A stretch of DNA of 64,000 bases, taken from the NCBI GenBank assembly GCA_002794775.1, contig NBAY01000073.1, positions 62,001 to 126,000 of the forward strand. Direction: 5' to 3'. The notes beneath the pieces were generated by a model. That model had not been told where the DNA came from. It worked only from the letters and a program-made list of their open reading frames with translations, and made no database searches. Positions 35,257-46,583 of this stretch are shown in pieces. Position numbers and translations under genes: made by a program. Position 1 is the first letter of the stretch. Every line of letters starts with the position of its first letter. The stretch is from Porodaedalea pini. Lineage: Eukaryota; Basidiomycota; Agaricomycetes; Hymenochaetales; Hymenochaetaceae.

Positions 35257-35771
35257 CCAATGCCGTCTCCTGGCTCTGATCTTACTTTTTACAAGATTTT
35301 TCAATACATGGACTGCTAACTCAACGACATGGTCTTCCCCTAGCTGGTGTTATTGGGACCTGCAGAGTTCTGTTAATTTCTAAACTCTACGGATGCGCCG
35401 AGCAACTTCGACCTTTCACAGGCTCAGACTAGGCATCGATAACGATTTCCTTCTTCCAGTACTGCTACGAAGGTACAAAGCTTCCCGTATTCTGGCGACC
35501 GGATCGGACCATTGAAAAGACAAACAACGCGTAATAGGACGGCATCTCTGAACGAGGACTCGTGTTCAAAGCTCAATCAAATTGGCGCTTAACTTACAGT
35601 TGTATGAACGGCTTCCATGCTCTGTTGTATGAACTCCAAGTTCATGCATTCTACTGCACCAGAGTGGAGTTTAAGCGTTATCTGCTTCAATCAATACTTA
35701 AAGAATGCAGTCACAAAATCAAACACATATAACTGGGGCTTAGCGAGCTGTCGTGGCTTTACCTACAAACA
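35257..35771. other. Intergenic, upstream of first MLKL/DM9 gene
   Basis: About 515 bases without a supported gene. It is the only room for the promoter of the gene starting at 35772, and its left border is the target duplication of the hAT-like element. Confidence 0.5.
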
Positions 35772-37200
35772 ATGGAGTTTGAAACGCTAGCGAAGGCCGT
35801 CGCGTCTATTCCTCACGTTGGACAGCTCTTAGCTGTTACGCTTACGATCGGCATGGGGATTTACGAAGAGCTAAAGGTAAGCACATCTCCTGCAGGCAAA
35901 GCTACCATCCACAACCATGGAAGCTGAGATGAACGATGTTCTGCAGAATCTCGACTCAACACTTGCTGCTGAGAAGGAGCTAGGCGAGGAAGCCAACCAC
36001 ATCATCAGAGACATCGCATTGTATAGCAATAACTTGAAAGCCAGTGACCAAGTTCATTTGGAAAGATTGGAAAAACAATTGAAGAACGTCGAGGAGTAAG
36101 TCGAAGAGCTGCTCTAAAGGGTCGACCCTAATCTGATATTATGCTCTTTATTCACCCATTTAGGGTTTCCCGAAGAATCAGGAACCATATTTGGTGCGCC
36201 TCTTGTGCAAGAGAGAGGCATGTACGCAAATACGGTCGCAAGCTTGCAGAACTCTATGAAAGCGCCATAGAATCTGCTGTTGTACTGAATCTTAAGGAGC
36301 AACTGAAGGAGGCGAAAACAGCTCTCATGGTATGTCAATCCTATAGAATAGTTTATAAATCCCAAGATGCTCATAATAGTCAGGGAGAGTTCCAATGGAT
36401 CAAAATGATGGAAGGCGACAGAGCAGGGATGGAACAACAGACGTATACCGGCCTCCACGAGACTGAACGGCAAGGCGGATATTTCGAGTCTAACGCATCC
36501 GAGCCTGTGAGGTGGGTTAAGAGAGAGGAATTAGACGATAATCTCGACATATACAAGATGATGGTACCCGTTTGTCGTCGCGAGGACTCCGAGGACGGTG
36601 CATTGTGGTACATTGCGCGAGTGCCGTACATTGTGAGTATCACTCTATTTCTAAACGTTCATTCGTCACTCATTGCAGTTCCTACCATATTGACAGGGTG
36701 GTCGACGTAAGTGTACTCGTGACCTGATGCAGGCATTATGAAATACTAACCTGCCACTTAAAGAGCCCGGTAAATACAAACCTGGAGGCGGCGCCTACTT
36801 CGGCTTCAACTGCGAAGCACTTCCTGCCACCAATCTCGACTTCGAGGTCCTCGTCGCGCCGCCTGGCACTGTGCGCTGGCAGACCATGTCCGGCAGGTTC
36901 TCCGAAGAGCGCCTCCGTCCTGCTCGTCCCGTCAAGGGCTGCTACGAAAACGACGATACTGAACTTGTGATTGCTCGCGCAAGGGCCAGGGAGCACATGC
37001 GTGCCGGTATCTTTACGGAAAAGACGCTTCAGCCAGGAAAGGCGAGTCCAAAGCTCGACCACGCATATGTCACCGCTGGCAAAAAAGAGAAGAAAGTCGA
37101 GGTAAAGTGGAACAACCTTTGATGGTTATCTCACTCCTACTAATAGGTCGCCTGATTTGGCTCGCACCGACAGGATTATGAGGTTCTCGTATATGCGTAG
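35772..37200 (+). CDS. Helical MLKL/HeLo-like N-terminus fused to DM9 repeats, paralogue A
   Basis: Seven exons (35772-35876, 35947-36095, 36164-36329, 36384-36632, 36697-36706, 36764-37101, 37174-37200) give 347 residues. Residues 1-35 form a glycine-containing amphipathic helix. Helices with heptad character follow to about residue 140, resembling the fungal domain matched by the MLKL N-terminal profile (four-helix bundle, cell-death or membrane-acting). From about residue 200 there are two DM9 repeats (DUF3421): WYIARV..PGKYKPGGGAYFGF..FEVLV and LVIARA..PGKASPKLDHAYVTAGKKE..YEVLV. DM9 proteins of animals bind mannose. The next gene is a paralogue with the same exon plan. The helical-domain call is by pattern only; the DM9 call is firmer. 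Confidence 0.72.
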
Positions 37201-38312
37201 GGCCTTAACTCTCGATATGGCCGTTCTATTTTTAAATTTATTTGTTTCATGACCTGGAGTCTATTCACATTCTACCGTTTCTGAGCATAAATATACTAAG
37301 AAGCTCATATTAATATTCTCGATTCTTATTACTACTGATCCAGCTTAAACTTATGCACACCCGAAACGTTCATACTGCTTTACTTCCGGGCTGCTCGAGT
37401 AATAAGTTCTCCCGAGACGGTGCTCGAACTACATGGGCGTACTGCACGCTGCGCGAGAGGCTGGTGCGTGATGTGGGTGAAGAGAACGTGCGGTATAATG
37501 AAGTGCCGGAAGTTTGTTATCAATAGTAAATCGAGTGGTTAGTTGAGAAGCGGCGCTTCAATCTCGGAAAGCGCCGGTGTCCGACATCCACTCGGCCCAA
37601 AGCGCGGCCGGAAGCCTTCTGCCTCCTACTTCGTGCCCGCGCTCGTCCCTCTTTTCAAATAATTGACTGGTGGTATACATCATAAGGGATTTTGATACTG
37701 TCTTCTGTCGTCCAATGTCTGATAGTGACGGTCACTCAGCTGCACGGCGAGGTCACGGTTCTGGTGGTCTCAAGTTACAGTCAAGAATTAGCAGAGTGTC
37801 CCGCATGGAATACAGGACCTCCAATCTTTGGTTTTAACCCCGTCGAGAAACCTAGCGAAGTCAATCCTCATTGACGCCATGAGTCTCAGAGATAACAAGG
37901 CGCTTGAAGGCATATACATATGACAGAACTCTGGTTTCCTCTGGAACTCATGTATTTATCAAACCAGACCTGCTATGGAGCGAACTTTCCCTAGCATCGG
38001 AGATCGTCTCGCACCATCGTAGATATGTGCAGATAGGAGACCGGTGGAGCTACAGACTGGTGAACGACTCCTATGCGTGGCCGAAGTTCATTCAAGCCTG
38101 ATTGACGCTCGACGTTACGAAACGATAAACAGCTTCCATAGCTTCCATACAATTGGGGTTTCACCTTCAAGAGTCACGAGTATTCCAGGCGGCATCCTCA
38201 ACTCAGTATCTACATGTTTCTTGCGTCTATAAAGCTAACTCCAGAAAAAACACAGCTTATCAGGATTATAAGCCTGTCCCTACCGTGTGCGCTTTGCTCA
38301 GGCTCAACCCAG
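37201..38312. other. Intergenic between the two DM9 paralogues
   Basis: About 1.1 kb with no supported gene. Short frames at 37692-37874 and 37904-38101 have no recognisable content. The next gene's promoter lies here. One ATTAATATT motif occurs at 37309. Confidence 0.5.
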
Positions 38313-39842
38313 ATGTCATTCGACACAGCTGCTGACATTGCTGGCTCTATTGCCGGTTCCATCCCCCACATTGGCACAATACTGGCACCTCTGCTTAAAA
38401 TAGCCTCTGCGATACGCGAACAGATTAAGGTAAGTCCACACAAATTTACATTACTTCAAACCAAGCAGGGAAGCCATGTGTTGACAGAAGCACATATTAG
38501 AATATTGACGAAGCGCTTGACGTTGAAAAGGATCTCGGTGAGATGGCCAGCGACATTATCGATTGCGTCAAGCAGAATGCGCAGCAACGAGTCACGTTTA
38601 ATCAGAAATCATCTCTGTATCTGCAAAGCGACTTACAGAAGTTAGAAAAGTAAGTAGGACGTGTATGTAATTTTGTTGAGAAAAGCTGACGGTTTATCTT
38701 ATCAAGAGTGGCTACATGCATACTCGAACACATCCAAGAAACATGCCAGATCAGGGGAACGTTTAAGCGCAGGTTTCTGGCCAGAAGCATCTTGAAATTC
38801 TTCCACTTGAATCACATTCCTGGACGCGTGAAGAGGCTCTCTAGGCAGCTCAAAGTTGCACAGGATCAGTTTATTGTTTGTTTTCTCTTTAGTACTGGGT
38901 TGCGGTTATAGACAAGACTGACGTACCATGCAGATAAAATCTTTGTTCCAGATGAGAGTCTCAGATGTCGCTGTGAATGCCACAGTAGACTGGGTTTTGG
39001 ACTTCAAGAGGAAACACGACGACACGACAAATATGCAGCCAACTGTCCTCATGACCAATAGCAATGAAGGCAACAACAACCTTACTGCACACCAGCAACG
39101 GGGTGACAAACTAGCAGGACCACGAGAGGGAGAGCATACTCAGTCTGGAAATTACCAGCCTTTGGTTTGGGTTGATAGTCATTACCTGGATGAAAGGCCC
39201 AAGCTGCACGACTTCAAGCTGGTCGGAGGAGAGGAGGATGGCGAGAAGTGGTTCATTGCTAGAGTGTCGCATATTGTGAGTTATGTGGCGTTTCTAGGTG
39301 CACGTATGTCACTGATATTGGCATTTGTCCTATCTAAAAAGGGTGGCCTGCGTGAGTTGCATATCGTAAACTTGGAATAGACATCGGAGCGCTGATCTTC
39401 CATTCTGCAGAACTCGGAAAATGCAGACCTGGCGTCGGTGCCTTCTTCGGCTTCGGACACAGATCTGTGAACGTCAAGCATGGGAAGTACGAGGTACTCA
39501 TCGGAGACGCAGCAAAGGTGCGGTGGGTGAAGATGTCTGGCAGGTTTTCTTCAGACAAACTCAGCTCCGTGCGACCCGTTGAAGGCGGATATGAAGATGA
39601 TGGAACTCTGCTCGTCGTTGCTAGGGCATGGGCCAAAGAGCACATGCATATCGGGTTGTTTTCGGAGAAGTCCCTCCTTCCAGGCAAAGCAAGCGCGAAG
39701 CTCGACGGCGCATATATTACCGTAGGTGAAAAGGAGGTTAAGGTCAAGGTGCGTGAAGCCCTCTTACTAACTCAATTCTTTCAGGGCAAACAAATCGTCT
39801 GATCTTTACTCGCAGGAATATGAAGTTCTTGTATACGCGTAG
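38313..39842 (+). CDS. Helical MLKL/HeLo-like N-terminus fused to DM9 repeats, paralogue B
   Basis: Seven exons (38313-38429, 38501-38649, 38707-38875, 38934-39275, 39342-39351, 39411-39748, 39816-39842) give 383 residues. Exons 2, 5, 6 and 7 have the same lengths as in paralogue A (149, 10, 338 and 27 bases). The N-terminus (SIAGSIPHIGTILAPLLKIA) is a hydrophobic, glycine-bearing helix. Exon 2 reads NIDEALDVEKDLGEMAS, aligned with NLDSTLAAEKELGEEAN in A. The DM9 repeats keep WFIARV, GKCRPGVGAFFGF, YEVLI, LLVVARA, PGKASAKLDGAYITVGEKE and a final EYEVLVYA. The linker before the DM9 part is longer and Asn/Gln-rich. It arose by tandem duplication with divergence. No break was seen. Confidence 0.72.
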
Positions 39843-40280
39843 GGTGTATGTTTTGGAGACGGGAGCTCTCTAGTAGTTGGTTGATCCTGTCGTTCGCTCT
39901 GCTCTGTCATCAGCAGACTGTACTATAGTTATATGAAAGTACCGGTTTCTCTTTGGAATCGTACAAATTGATATTGCTTCAATGTACTTAACGACTTGTG
40001 ACCTAAGCTTGACAATCTATGTATCGTGAACTGAAGTGTAGTACTACACCTCTGAATGCAGCGCGGATCAATATACCGCAGAAATCCAGTGTCGAATCCC
40101 TCCAACGACAGGCCCCGTCTCGACCTCGTCAGACTCGGCGCCGAGCTCAACCAAGCGAGCCGGCAGTACGACATGTATCCACTTGTTGTGGAAAGGGCAT
40201 GCTCAAGGTGACAGACACGTGGTTGGGAAAGATGAGAAGGCATACGTAGACGAAAAATGCTGATTCCATTCTATCCATTT
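39843..40280. other. Convergent intergenic region
   Basis: About 440 bases between two stop codons on opposite strands. Nothing beyond 3' flanks was seen; the minus-strand frame at 39929-40243 is not supported. Confidence 0.45.
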
Positions 40281-41734
40281 TCACAACTCCTCGATAGCGG
40301 GCCTTTTCCCGTTCTTTAGGTTATCTACTGAGGCGGCTGGATTTGATCTGGGCTCAGGGCGCATACCACCGCTCTGAACGTTTGATTCTCCTTCCAACTC
40401 TATGGAATGCGCACGCGCTCCGACCTCCGCGCTAAAAGCAGCAAGTAATTGTGTTGGAAGTAACGCGACGTGCGCGGCGTAGAATCGCAGTTTATGCGAT
40501 GCTGGTGTCTCCCTTGCCTGCCCACTGCGGGATCTGAACAATGTGATCAAGTCCGAGAGCGCCAATAGTGCATCGCGCTGAGGGGATTCTTCGAGATCGC
40601 TGCTGCTTGGCGAGGACGAAGTATCGACCAGGGCTACGCGTCGCGGAGTAAGGAGTCGCACAGCATCTCGTAAGATTGATACAAACGATGCGCGATCTGC
40701 TTTTTTATCGTCGACTAGTCGCGGCCACATATGCGTGATGACATCGTCCATGGAATTAAAGAGTGTGTAAGAACGTTTTTCGACGAGTGATGGTACCAAA
40801 CTACGGATAAGATGGCGAGACGAAATGCTATCATCTTCCTCGATTGATTGAGAAAGTGGGGAGATGCCAAGGTGCCGCGTGACGTATGCATATGCGACGC
40901 TTGAACACAAGAAATCAGTGAATTATAATCTTGAAAAAGACATAAGCCCGTACGTACAATACAGAACATATGTTGTATAGTAGTGGAGGGCCTGTATGTG
41001 GACCTGTAGGACGATGCAGAAGAGGCCCTGGGATTCGTTCCATGATCGGCCGTTTACCAAAATTCTTGGCCGTGCCAGCTGATGTATCAGTTTCGTCCGC
41101 AAGCGTCTCTGGAGCTTCCCACCATGGACAGATGATATCGAATTCGATCCCGGCGCTGCGGAGGAGCTCTTGCGCAGGTGTAGACCCGGGTTCTCGGACT
41201 GCACTAAGAAAAGAATCGCGCTCTGCGAGACTCAGAGCATTCCAGAGGTCGGAAGCCGACGCGGAGTCTATGAAAGATTGATCAAAGTATCCCGGTTGCA
41301 AAAAAGAAAGGCTTACCAATATTAATATCGCCCAGTCTCTCTGCAAGGTCATCTCTATCCTCTTCCTCTTCATTCTCCAGTAAATCTTCCACCCCTCCTT
41401 CGTCCTCAAACTTCCTCAGCATATCCATCATACGTCTCCTCTCTTCCATACTTGCTGACGGTTGAGTACGGATTTCCGATTCAAGTTCGTGCCTGTAGAA
41501 CGCCTCGGAACATTGTGCATGTCCGTCTGAACGGAAACATGTGAGAGAGCAATACGGAACGTTGCATGACGGGCAAGTGTATCGCGATACCTGTCTCCGG
41601 CATCTGATACCACAAATCTATGAGATTAGAAGGCACGGAGCCCGAAAAAAACGAAGACGAGCTGACTACATTCCGCAGGTTGCTTTGTCGACCGTTTCTC
41701 CGGTATCGGGGTTGCTACTCGCAGTTGACAGCAT
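40281..41734 (-). CDS. HIT-type zinc-finger protein (ZNHIT2-like)
   Basis: ATG 41734 opens MLSTASSNPDTGETVDKATCGI. After a short intron (about 41615-41670) the HIT finger follows: CGI-CRRQVSRYTCPSCNVPYCSLTCFRSDGHAQC. The body is acidic and helical (EERRRMMDMLRKFEDE, then EEEEDRDDLAERLGD), followed by a C-terminal region with a WNALSLAERDSFLSAV helix. ZNHIT proteins are linked to R2TP and to assembly of snoRNPs or the U5 snRNP. The finger near the N-terminus and the long C-terminal part fit ZNHIT2 best, but orthology is inferred. About three introns are needed, including those near 41290-41320 and 40910-40970. Confidence 0.75.
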
Positions 41735-42089
41735 CTCTGGTGAATACGCGGTACTGAGTGCAAACAAGAGATACAAGTTGAATGTAGTAACAGGTCGCAA
41801 TGGAAAATTTACAAGGAATGGAGTATGATTCGCTATGAAAGATTGATTATGAGATGAATAGGACGAAGCACGTGGCATATTCTCACGTGCAGTGGAAATA
41901 CTATTCTCGGAGTTGATTGCGTTCCCTGAGCACTCATCAATCAAGATACGCTTCTTTTTATGAGATAGGGAAAGTCGGAAAAGCCTCTAAAGCATCAGAT
42001 TTCCATGGGCTCAAAATATGCCGTGATCACGGTATTAGGGATGCGATTCTCCTTTCGCAAGTTCGCTCTACTCCTCTACTCCAGCCTCC
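41735..42089. promoter_or_regulatory. Divergent promoter region
   Basis: The 355 bases lie between the start codons of the HIT-finger gene (minus) and the membrane-protein gene (plus). Both promoters must lie here. No clear TATA box was seen. Confidence 0.4.
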
Positions 42090-43438
42090 ATGTATATTGA
42101 CAAATCACGGCTCTCATCTCTCTTCCTCTCGGTTTGTTCGATACTTGTACTTTTCTCGAACTTACATGCCCTTGGTTACGCCGCGAATGTGACTATTGAC
42201 GACCAATACGGAGACGAGCTGTCCGGCACGTTGCCTGAATACACCCCCGAAGGCAGCTGGTCTCAGGGAAATGGGTGCTCCAGTTGTGCTCTTCATCCAG
42301 ACTCAGCCGACGCCTTCCGCAATTCATGGCATGATACAGCGTTTTTTGCGGGAGGATCAGAGAGGACTATCACTATCAATTTCACAGGTTCGTTTACTTG
42401 CCCTTCGACTCGCTGCCAGCACAGAGTGTCTCAAGCCTATCAACCCAGGATTCGCAGTCTATGCATTCTTCATTGTCCCCGATGAATCCCAAGGACATGC
42501 TACAGTCGCTACTGACCTCATCTTCACTCTCGACGGCGAGCAGGCTGGTAACTACTCGCATTCACCCACAGGCGGGGCCGACTTCCTCTACGACGTGCCG
42601 TGCTTCGTCAACGAGAACCTCACCAACAGTTCTCATGGACTCGTCATTTCGGCAACAGCTCCAGTCAACAGCTCGTCGTCTGTTCTATTCGACTATCTTG
42701 TTTACACGTACGTTCTTCAGGTCAAATTGTTCAATAGCAGATCTTAAGTTCGGACGTTGGACCACCGATGATAGTTCATCAAACTCAAGCTCCGGCGCGT
42801 CATCTTCAGAGTCTTCGATTCACACCAGCCATGTAGGCGCTATCGTCGGAGGCACCATAGGTGGAATTATAGCCGTCATCCTTTTCCTGGCTCTATTCCT
42901 CTACTACAGAAGGTCACGCTTAAGGCGCGTTACGCCTGTAGACTTACAATCTCCGACGTCCAGTGACGACTCAACGGCTTCACTGTGGAAGTTCTTCCGC
43001 CCTCGTGAAGCTCCATCCGAGCTCGAAGTACAGCCGGCTGTGTTCAAGTGTGTTGTTTTTAGATTTCCATTGGCGGGGCAGATTGTTAATCATCTTTTAT
43101 TTTTTCAGCGAATCCAAGCCTGAGGACGTCAGCTCAACTCCGAGGCGGCATCAACATCTTCAGAAAGGGTCGCGCTCCGCGCAGAAGGTAACACCTTATT
43201 ATTGTGTTTTTTTGTCCTCGCCATACACATCGAAAACTTTCTTCAGAACAGAGCGTCTTCACCTACGAGCGATGAGCAGTCACCTGTCGAACCTCGTACC
43301 TCCAGCAACAACACTACAGACATCGCCAGTCAAGTAGCCGCCTTACATGCAACTGTGCTTTCGCTCCAGGAGCAGCGGTTAAACCACCATAATTCAAGCA
43401 CCTCAGACGTCGGGGCGCCTCCCGCGTACGACCTCTAA
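42090..43438 (+). CDS. Single-pass membrane protein with glycosylated ectodomain
   Basis: The start MYIDKSRLSSLFLSVCSI gives a signal peptide to about residue 32. The ectodomain has Cys residues and several N-glycosylation sites (NFT, NYS, NLT, NSS) over about 170 residues. A Ser stalk, the helix GAIVGGTIGGIIAVILFLAL and a basic stop-transfer (YYRRSRLRR) lead to a Ser/Thr/Pro-rich cytoplasmic tail ending in a short coiled coil and APPAYDL. Introns lie near 42386-42454, 42708-42750, 43049-43110 and 43188-43247. The layout equals that of the gene at 23385-25150, but the ectodomain sequence differs. The function is unknown; a surface sensor or adhesion role would be a guess. Confidence 0.75.
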
Positions 43439-44704
43439 TGCGGATTCTAGTTTATGGAGTCGTCTATTTCTCAATCATTCCTACGACACTTAATGAGAAA
43501 GCCCATTCCTTTTCTTTCATGGGAATGAACTTACCGAATCGCCAATTTTCTGATTGCTTTTCCTTCATAATGCGTATATAAAAGGTGTTTTAAGTATACG
43601 TGCGTATATGCAGTTTAGCTCGTCCCTCAGACCCGTGTACCACGAACACTCCATTTTCTTACCGAGATACATCGGATACCAGAATGATCTTATGCTCTGA
43701 ATTATATTTCGCTAAGACTCCATTTTTCACCAGATTTTTCAAGATGTTGAGGTAATTCACTCGGGAGTTATCCATTACGCTCAGATTCTCCTGCAACTCG
43801 GTTTAGCTCCATACTTCATCTGAGATAATCGAGTGATCCATGTTGTACGCTAGCTGCGTCAGTAAACCAATCTTTTCCATCAACGTTTACAAGGTCACAT
43901 TCAGACTTAGTACTCGGTCAAAAATCCCGGGCTACCACTAAGAAAAAATGAATGTACCGACGTCAGATCTAGACTCGCGGTCGACGCACACACGTGTTTC
44001 TCTATGAACGAGATCGATACGCAGCTCGTGACTCATTCTATGAACTGAACCAAGGCATGTCGGAGGAGCCGTTACGTCTAGTCCAGCCTAGTCGATGAAT
44101 TGGTCTAAACTAGGACAAAACGTGATTTCAACGTGTTCAAGAGAAGATCCTGCTTTCCGATTAAGTATTGTCCGCGCAACATGCTCTAGCCCAAGAGTTC
44201 GTCTGATGCTCCCATACAACCTGTTCAGCGTTAACGACCGGTCATGCATAGTAGATGCTCGGCACCCGCAAGGATTTCGAGATACTCGAGAAAGGGACGT
44301 TAGTCATTACTTGGGCACAGTGCTGAAGAATGAATAGATTCATATGCGATACGAGGTGCATTTCCCCAGGAAATGGAAATGGAAAAGAATCGCCTCGACC
44401 TTGGCATCAGTCGTTTCATCCCCCTTCTAGAACAAGGTACTCCAGTCGATAGAGGGTTGGCAGAGGGTGAGGTGGACAATCTGGCGATGGACGTATCCGA
44501 GCACGCCGCCTGTATGAAAAAGACACGCCAAAAAGAAATCCAATCCTATCTCATTTCAGATCAGAACGGTGAGAGAGCACGTAGAGATATCTCCAGGATT
44601 GGGAGCTTGAGCACCGGCATAGGCGAAGGAGTAGTAGGGAGTCGCAGCGAACGATAGAATGGAATTTTATCGGGAATAAGAGTGTCTCCGACCTGATAAG
44701 ATCT
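43439..44704. other. Intergenic, no supported gene
   Basis: About 1.27 kb. Open frames at 44095-44337 and 44373-44657 (plus) are short, polar and unlike known proteins. The stretch may hold decayed sequence downstream of the F-box-like ORF. No inverted repeats were noticed. Confidence 0.4.
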
Positions 44705-45577
44705 TCATAAGAAATAGGAAAGTCCTTCAGGACGGAGGGTGATGCATCCCTTGTCCTTGCAGAGTAAATTTAATACAGTGATAGGGCAAAATGAAACTAT
44801 AATGGCGAATCCAGAACCCAGCAGGGTTCGGGAGACAAGATGCGATTTTGGAATAAGCTTAGGCGAAGAGAGAACCAAGGTCAAAGTGTATTTTGGGACG
44901 CTTGTTGACATACAGCGATAGCTTTCAAAGGGAGAGGAGTCATCGCAAGAAAGGGTGGGGGTGGGGGGTTGAGAAAGACTGAGGTCATCATCCGACATAT
45001 ACGTCATTTTAATATGAAGTTCGTGAGCCCCGGAATAGTATGGATTCTGAAGGAGACGTCGGATATCCTGACTACGAGTGGGATGACTATAAATGAGTTG
45101 GCGACGAAACAAAACCTCCTGGGCGGGAATTGTCCAAGAGCGGTGGACAAGACTCATGTTAAATTCGAGCCTCAGCCTCCGCCTCCTTGTATCCAGAAAG
45201 AATGGATCCATGTCTTCCTCTATCCGCGATACGACAAGGCTTATGACAAGGGACGATGTAGCACCACTACTGGTTGCCATCTCCTCTTCTCCAACGGACG
45301 CCCGTCGTAAAATTTGCGTTTCTCTGTATTCAGCGACAGTCTCATCGATGTCACATACTGAAGTGAAAGACACTTCTCGAGGAATGAATGGAGGATTGAA
45401 GACGATAAAGTCGAGGACGGCTTGGACTGCGTATAAAGTGAAGCCCTTCTCAGCGGAGAGTCGGGCAATTGCCCATCGGATGGAATCTTGAACGGAACCA
45501 GAGATCGCAGGACTTCTGTAGCAGAGAGATCGGAAGCAGGCCCGCCAGGTTCTATTTTCGAGGTGTTGCAAGGTCAC
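44705..45577 (-). CDS. F-box-like ORF, possibly partial or decaying
   Basis: An open frame of about 290 codons contains a segment like agaricomycete F-box proteins (MSLVHRSWTIPAQEVLFRR, compare the common LVCRSW..PAQ..LFR pattern). Upstream of it lies unrecognised helical sequence. The frame has no in-frame ATG near its 5' end: codon 1 is GTG, and a splice acceptor sits at about 45594. So the true start is unclear, and either an upstream exon or decay is possible. The leucine-rich part expected after the F-box is missing or unrecognisable. The 5' end (45502-45646) recurs at 48001-48126 next to repeat copy 3. Confidence 0.4.
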   Translation of the reverse strand: MTLQHLENRTWRACFRSLCYRSPAISGSVQDSIRWAIARLSAEKGFTLYAVQAVLDFIVFNPPFIPREVSFTSVCDIDETVAEYRETQILRRASVGEEEMATSSGATSSLVISLVVSRIEEDMDPFFLDTRRRRLRLEFNMSLVHRSWTIPAQEVLFRRQLIYSHPTRSQDIRRLLQNPYYSGAHELHIKMTYMSDDDLSLSQPPTPTLSCDDSSPFESYRCMSTSVPKYTLTLVLSSPKLIPKSHLVSRTLLGSGFAIIVSFCPITVLNLLCKDKGCITLRPEGLSYFL

Positions 45578-45646
45578 AGTTAAACTGCAGCTGTCTAGGA
45601 AAAGATCGCGTGAGACAAATTTAGCCGTTGACTCACGGCTGGATTA
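45502..45646. repeat. Source of duplicated 5' segment of the F-box-like gene
   Basis: This stretch matches 48001-48126 in the same orientation, for example AACTGCAGCTGTCTAGGAAA and CTCACGGCTGGATTA. The second copy has a deletion of about 20 bases plus substitutions. Confidence 0.8.
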
Positions 45647-45735
45647 AGTTGACTCACGATCATTCGGTACCGTAGGTTGATTTCATCCTAATAATGCATT
45701 GGAACACGCATACACCTTGATCTTTTACCTCGGCC

Positions 45736-46583
45736 ATGTCTACTGCACCGGACGTCGATACAGTCGTGCAGATGGATGCAATTCCACCGCTGAAAGGTGA
45801 TGGATCGGGCGTGTACAGGGTCCACATTGTCGGAAACAGTGGTGTGCACATTTCCAACTGCAGATATAAAAAAGGACTACCATCTTATGCCTCATCAAAT
45901 GGTATCTCTAAGGTGCTGGCAAGGCAAGTTGTTTTAACGTTGAATTCGTTGGACCTTTAGAGGAGCAGACTATATTGCCAATGTCCACAATGACAGTCCA
46001 CGCTCGCTGACGAGCTCGGTGTGATGCTCGGAGTCCCCGTCATCCATCTCGATCGCCTCTTCTGGAATCCGGGCTGGGTTAAGACACCTGCAGACGACTT
46101 CCAGGCTAAGGTGAGCGCGGCAGTCGCTTCCGACATCTGTAAACGCGGGTGGGTCGTCGACGGGAACTACAACAAAAGGTTGGAGGGCCGGCTCGATGGT
46201 GCGACAGACATCATCTGTACGTGCACTTCACTCTTGTTTATCTGATTTCTTTCGAGTGATGTATATGGGCGCGTGAAATAGGGCTCGACACGCCGTTCCT
46301 CCTCTACTTCCCGCGCCTCCTCAAGCGCACATTCCTCCGCCTCCTCCGCCGGCGCGAACAGTGCGCCCCTGGCTGCAACGAGCGCGTCTCGGAGGCGTTC
46401 TTCTCTCGTGATAGCATCCTTTGGTGGGCAATCACGCACCATATCCCATGTCAACGCAGAGAGGCTGCGCGGCTTCGCGTAGCCGGTGTGCATGTCGGCG
46501 GGAGGATGAGGAAGATTGGCGGTTGGGGGGAAGAGCTTCACGACTGGAAGCAAGCTGTCCTGCAGATGGTGAAACAGAAGTAG
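45736..46583 (+). CDS. P-loop NTPase, adenylate-kinase/FlaR-like small kinase
   Basis: Four exons (45736-45841, 45913-45923, 45997-46216, 46282-46583) give 212 residues. The Walker A motif GNSGAGKST is assembled from three exons, the middle one only 11 bases long. Intron 2 begins GC (AAG/GCAAGT) and ends AG, so it is a GC-AG intron. Downstream come HLDRLFWNPGW, a DGNY motif and IIWLDTPFLLYFPRL, typical of the adenylate-kinase-like FlaR/topology-modulation family of predicted nucleotide or small-molecule kinases. The substrate is unknown. The start MSTAPDV fits the first upstream ATG. No signal or membrane segment is present. Confidence 0.8.

Noticed and set aside
37370..37680. GC-rich hairpin-like stretch as a possible structured RNA
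   Set aside because: Short self-complementary pieces only. It does not fit a tRNA, 5S or snRNA pattern.
44373..44657. Plus-strand frame of 94 codons (MEMEKNRLDLG...)
   Set aside because: No recognisable domain, splice partner or neighbour. Likely chance.
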